From Treponema sp. (GTDB taxonomy: Bacteria > Spirochaetota > Spirochaetia > Treponematales > Breznakiellaceae), in NCBI GenBank assembly GCA_031258505.1, contig JAIRMT010000151.1:1-16515 (forward strand): a DNA stretch of 16,515 nucleotides, in the 5' to 3' direction. This document shows, in pieces, positions 13,833 to 16,515 of this stretch. Each line of letters opens with the position of its first letter. The first letter of the stretch is position 1. The position numbers and the translations under genes were made by a program. The notes beneath the pieces were generated by a model. The model saw only the letters and a program-made list of their open reading frames with translations, was not told the origin of the DNA and did not search any database.

Positions 13833-15390
13833 ATGAAACGCTTTAACACGACCGGCTTATGCGTGCCGGAGCAGGACTACATGGTTGACCTACGCGGACG
13901 GCTGGAACAGATCAAGGAGATGGTGGACAAAGGGGACTACTTCACCATCAACCGAGGGCGGCAGTACGGTAAGACAACCACCCTGAACGAACTGGAAAAG
14001 CGGCTGTCCGGCGAGTACGTTTGCGCGCTGATGAGCTTTGAAGGCAGGGGCGCAAACTTTGAAACTGAACCGGCGTTTTGTCTCGCGTTTCTCCGACGTA
14101 TGAAGAAGGCTCTGCGGTTTTCATCAATAAAAGGAGACACGGACTACATCGACCGCTGGTTGGATGAGACGGTAACTGATTTTGACGCTTTAGATGAGCA
14201 TATCACCAAGCTCTGTGAAGGCAAGTACATCGTCCTTATGATCGATGAAGTGGACAGGTCAAGCGACTATTATACCTTTATCAATTTTTTGGGTATGCTC
14301 CGCGACAAGTACCTGCGGCAAAAGGCGGGCCGGGACTTCAGTTTTCACAGCGTGATTCTGGCTGGGGTGCATGACATCAAGAACGTCAAGTTCAAGATGA
14401 TTCAACAGGGAATGTATACGCCGCAGCCCAGCGAAGGCGTGGTATACAATTCCCCGTGGAACATCGCGGCGAATTACGAGGTGGATATGGCCTTCAACCC
14501 AGACGACATAGCCTCAATGTTAAGCGAGTATGTGGAGGAACAGCATACGCCCATGGACATTGCCGCCATAGCGCGGGAGATATACGCTTACTCTGGCGGC
14601 TATCCCTTCCTCGTGTCCCGCCTCTGCCAGCTCATTGACGAAAAGTTAGACAAAGACTGGACCATGAACGGGGTACAGGCTGCGGTCATGATGGTCTTGA
14701 GCGAGCAGAACACGCTCTTTGACGACATGATTAAGAACCTTGAAATATACAACGATCTGTATCAGTTCATCTACGAACTGCTCATCGTTGGAGAGAAGAA
14801 GCTCAACTCCATTCAAGACCCGGTGGTAAACCGCGCATTGATGTTCTGCTTCCTCAAACGGTTGGATGATAAACAGGTCGTCATTCATAACAGGATTTTC
14901 GAGATAATCATAAGTAAGTACATGGTTACCAAAGACGCCCGCGAGGGGAAGAAGCGCATCAGCGGCGTTCTGAAACAGGATGTGGCGCGGGATGGCCGCT
15001 TTGACATGGAACTTTGTCTGCGGAAGTTCGCCCGGCACTACCGCGAACTCTTCAATGAGGACGACCTTGCGTTTCTGGAGCGGTAGGGCAAGATGCTCTT
15101 CCTGTCGTATCTCGCGCCCTTGCTCAATGGCGAAGGCTTCTATCACCTTGAAAGCCAGCTTGCCGACCTGCGCCGATTACAATCACGAGCAGTTCATCAT
15201 TGAGCTGAAGCTATGGCATGGCGAGGCGGCGCATGAGGCGGCTTACGAGCAAGTTGCTGACTACCTGCGGAGCAAGGGGGCAAAACAGGGCTACCTCGTT
15301 ACGTTTGACCTGCGGAAATGTGCAAACCGGAAGCCGCGGGAATACTGGGTCAGTGTGGGAGACCTACGCCTTTTTGACGTGGTTTTGTAA
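13833..15390 (+). pseudogene. AAA-like ATPase / PD-(D/E)XK nuclease fusion, broken at the nuclease end
   Basis: The first 417 residues are intact. They open with KRFNTTGLCVPEQDYMVD, then Walker A GRQYGKTT (42-49) and Walker B IVLMIDEVD (133-141), a hallmark of the AAA-like ATPases that carry a C-terminal restriction-endonuclease-like domain. After FLER the frame meets TAG (15084-15086) yet reads on sensibly in the same frame (GKMLFLSYLAPLLNGEGFYH) to about 15170. It then shifts by +1 into DYNHEQFIIELKLWHGEAAH and ends at TAA 15388-15390 (GDLRLFDVVL). The shift falls where the family usually has RRMD-type residues before DY, so a loss of about 14 bp may have removed the nuclease Asp, while the E-L-K half remains. 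AGGAG (13821-13825) serves ATG 13833 (or 13830). These genes are multi-copy in treponemes and their role is not established. Confidence 0.8.
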
Positions 15391-15485
15391 ACAGTGCGGA
15401 CGCGCCTGATGTGCCTTGTGGCGGCTCATGCCGCTTACGCGGCAGGTTGCAGACCGCGCCCTTATATGCCGGTGTTTCTGAAAAT

Positions 15486-15563
15486 ATGAAACTGCTCAAT
15501 CGCATTATGCTGTCAAGCACACTTTTGATTCTTTTGTCAGCGTGCTTGAAATCATTTTTCTAG
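15486..15563 (+). pseudogene. lipoprotein signal-peptide fragment
   Basis: ATG 15486 encodes 25 residues beginning MKLLNRIMLSSTLLILLSAC, a textbook lipoprotein signal with lipobox LSAC. It then stops (TAG, 15561-15563) after only five more residues. No strong ribosome binding site is seen. It looks like the beginning of a lipoprotein gene whose body has been lost; a very short real lipoprotein is a less likely alternative. Confidence 0.35.
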
Positions 15564-15621
15564 CGCCGGGAGGCCTCGGACACGAAGTTTTGGATAAAGA
15601 CGTGTCTGTTGCCCCTTACCG

Positions 15622-15659
15622 CAAAAAACCGCCGTCTCCGATTTCCCGAAGGCGGCGGT
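15622..15659 (-). terminator. minus-strand terminator-like hairpin without an obvious gene
   Basis: ACCGCCG (15628-15634) pairs with CGGCGGT (15653-15659) around an 18-nt loop that can pair further. On the minus strand the stem runs straight into six T (15628-15623). No minus-strand gene lies to its right, so it may be a relic or may stop antisense transcription from the 15.7-16.2 kb region. Confidence 0.5.
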
Positions 15660-15792
15660 ACGTGGGCGTAAACAGTACCCGGCGTCTCCGCGCTTTCCTG
15701 TCCAGTTGCGGCGGCATATATGCCGTAGTAACTGGCCCCGCCAACTTGTTGGGTAAAGGTTCAAATGGTTTCAGACATCCCTGCGTTACCGT

Positions 15793-15821
15793 TTGACAAC
15801 ATACGGAATATGCTATATGTT
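15793..15821 (+). promoter_or_regulatory. promoter and possible operator of the antitoxin remnant/toxin-antitoxin unit
   Basis: A consensus TTGACA (15793-15798), 17 bp, TATGTT (15816-15821). The overlapping ATGCTATATGTTGCAT (15810-15825) is an imperfect palindrome over the -10, where an autoregulating antitoxin would be expected to bind. Confidence 0.5.
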
Positions 15822-15841
15822 GCATAACAAGAGGTAATAGT

Positions 15842-16012
15842 ATGGCACAGTTGAATATCAGACTTGACGATTCGCTCAAGGAACAGGCCGAAGCCCTTTT
15901 TAACCGGATGGGCCTGACTATGTCGGCGGCGGCGGTCGACTCTGCGCTTCCTAAAGCCCCTTGGAGCGCGGACTTTCGTTTTCCTTCCGAGCGCGTTATA
16001 CTAGGATTATGA
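15842..16012 (+). pseudogene. truncated RelB/DinJ-type antitoxin
   Basis: AGAGG seven bases before ATG 15842 leads a 56-aa frame. Its first 30 residues (MAQLNIRLDDSLKEQAEALF and then NRMGLTMSAA) are a typical RelB/DinJ N-terminus, the ribbon-helix-helix DNA-binding part. From residue 31 the sequence no longer resembles the family, whose members run to about 80-100 aa and carry the toxin-binding tail. The stop (TGA 16010-16012) overlaps the next start as ATGA. No RelE-type toxin follows. The DNA-binding part is complete, so it might still repress its promoter, but it should not neutralise a cognate toxin. Confidence 0.6.
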
Positions 16013-16278
16013 CCCTTGTATTCAATCCGGCGGCGTTCAAACACGGTGTTACTGAAATGGACGTAGAGGCGGCAATGGCAACTGCCCTGCTGGATGAGAT
16101 CATAGAAGGGTTTGACAACAAATATTTGCTTATTGGTTTTGACATGCACAGAAATTTGATTGAAGTGATGTATAATCTGGTGGATGAAGATATTGCCAAT
16201 ATCTTTCATGCTATGAAATGCAGGAAGGAATTTCTGCGCAAGTTAACGGAACGAGGTTATTATGCCTATTTTGACTGA
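16009..16278 (+). CDS. small BrnT-like toxin candidate
   Basis: An 89-aa protein whose layout recalls BrnT/RelE-fold toxins: FNPAAFKHGVTEMDVEAAM near the N-terminus, then YLLIGFDMHRNLIEVMYN, then IFHAMKCRKEFLRKL at the C-terminus. These match the KHGV, IG...G..L.V and final ...A.K.R.. blocks of the BrnT superfamily, in divergent form. The ATG overlaps the stop of the antitoxin remnant (ATGA), and AGGA lies only two bases upstream, so translation is probably coupled. The following gene overlaps its 3' end by 17 nt, as in toxin-first modules such as brnTA. RNase activity is inferred from the family only. Confidence 0.5.
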   Translation: MTLVFNPAAFKHGVTEMDVEAAMATALLDEIIEGFDNKYLLIGFDMHRNLIEVMYNLVDEDIANIFHAMKCRKEFLRKLTERGYYAYFD

Positions 16279-16492
16279 TGAAGAAGCGGATGCCCTTGAC
16301 GAGTTATTGACTAGAACTACGCCAAAAACAAACTCCAATGTGCAAGGGCCGTTTATTAAACATCGTGATACGCTGGTTGTGCTTGACCCATTTTCTGCCG
16401 AATACCTCAAGGCAAGGATGTTGGCAACAAAAAAAACTCCGGCGGAACTGATCAATGACATGATCCGCCGTGAAATGGCTCTTGCAGACTGA
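16262..16492 (+). CDS. antitoxin candidate paired with the BrnT-like protein
   Basis: A 76-aa protein starting MPILTDEEADALDELL, with a middle segment DTLVVLDPFSAEYLKARML and a basic helix KKTPAELINDMIRREMALA at the end. The C-terminal half looks like a ribbon-helix-helix fold (strand LVVLD, two helices), as in BrnA-type antitoxins. GAGG is five bases upstream of ATG 16262, and the start lies inside the toxin gene (17-nt overlap). It presumably binds the upstream toxin and represses the promoter at 15793-15821. Confidence 0.5.
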   Translation: MPILTDEEADALDELLTRTTPKTNSNVQGPFIKHRDTLVVLDPFSAEYLKARMLATKKTPAELINDMIRREMALAD

Positions 16493-16515
16493 TGGAGTTA
16501 TGCGCGGCGTGAATG

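Larger units (their letters stand above)
15391..15841. other. non-coding stretch with several hairpins
   Basis: Apart from the lipoprotein fragment, I see no credible gene here. It holds GCCGC/GCGGC (around 15430-15443), GACACG/CGTGTC (15579-15584/15601-15606), a minus-strand terminator (15622-15659), a 14-bp perfect palindrome CGGCATATATGCCG (15712-15725), and the promoter of the next gene. The longer minus-strand frames over it show no family resemblance. Confidence 0.5.

Noticed and set aside
15084..15086. TAG read through as an amino acid (recoding)
   Set aside because: The other genes here use TAG as a normal stop (MFS, reductase, mnmE), and a frameshift follows, so simple gene decay is more likely.
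16500..16515. Start of another gene at the right edge
   Set aside because: An ATG at 16500 follows GGAG too closely, and only five codons are visible, so it cannot be supported.

Overview
The window looks like a piece of chromosome from a Treponema-like spirochaete with roughly balanced GC. This is inferred from gene content: a signal-peptide beta-barrel protein ending in Phe, GTP-type PEP carboxykinase, an aldo/keto reductase with a C-terminal ferredoxin domain, an AAA-like ATPase/PD-(D/E)XK protein of a kind I associate with treponemes, and a long poly-G tract of the sort treponemes use for phase variation. The many small repeats and decaying genes would suit a host-associated (for example gut) treponeme, but species cannot be read from the sequence.

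Layout. 1-408: a 16-bp direct repeat at the left edge (possible insertion-sequence end), then a well-delimited candidate structured small RNA (204-408, + strand) with its own promoter and intrinsic terminator. 407-1708 (-): outer-membrane-type protein. 1709-2277: no large gene, but a strong minus-strand promoter, a 16-G homopolymer crossing a small ORF, two hairpins and a minus-strand terminator, which together look like a short separate transcription unit. 2242-4786 (-): an operon of aldo/keto reductase then MFS transporter, with promoter and terminator. 4833-5154: fourteen tandem copies of a 23-bp unit. 5184-5745 (+): a promoter next to an inverted repeat, an 88-aa unknown protein, and an overlapping, 3'-damaged DUF4160 gene. 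5747-9821 (-): a tightly coupled oppA-like/PAP2/mnmE operon with two ATGA overlaps. 9933-11303 (-): an unrecognised helical protein.

11347-11821 is a roughly 475-bp segment bounded by a perfect 18-bp inverted repeat. It holds a frameshifted ORF remnant and a second, palindromic array of about 23-bp units. 11832-13815 (+): pckG with promoter and strong terminator. 13833-15390 (+): an AAA-like ATPase/nuclease gene inactivated by an in-frame TAG and a frameshift beside the nuclease site. 15391-15841 is non-coding debris with a lipoprotein signal-peptide fragment, a minus-strand terminator and a palindrome. 15842-16492 (+): a truncated relB/dinJ-type antitoxin joined by ATGA to a BrnT-like toxin and overlapping antitoxin candidate.

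The housekeeping part (mnmE for tRNA wobble-uridine modification, pckG for the PEP/oxaloacetate node, peptide binding protein, PAP2 phosphatase) is intact. The accessory parts between those genes are repeat-rich and eroding. The most unusual items are the candidate small RNA, the poly-G transcription unit, the two 23-bp arrays and the inverted-repeat-bounded segment. I found no tRNA, rRNA or CRISPR array.
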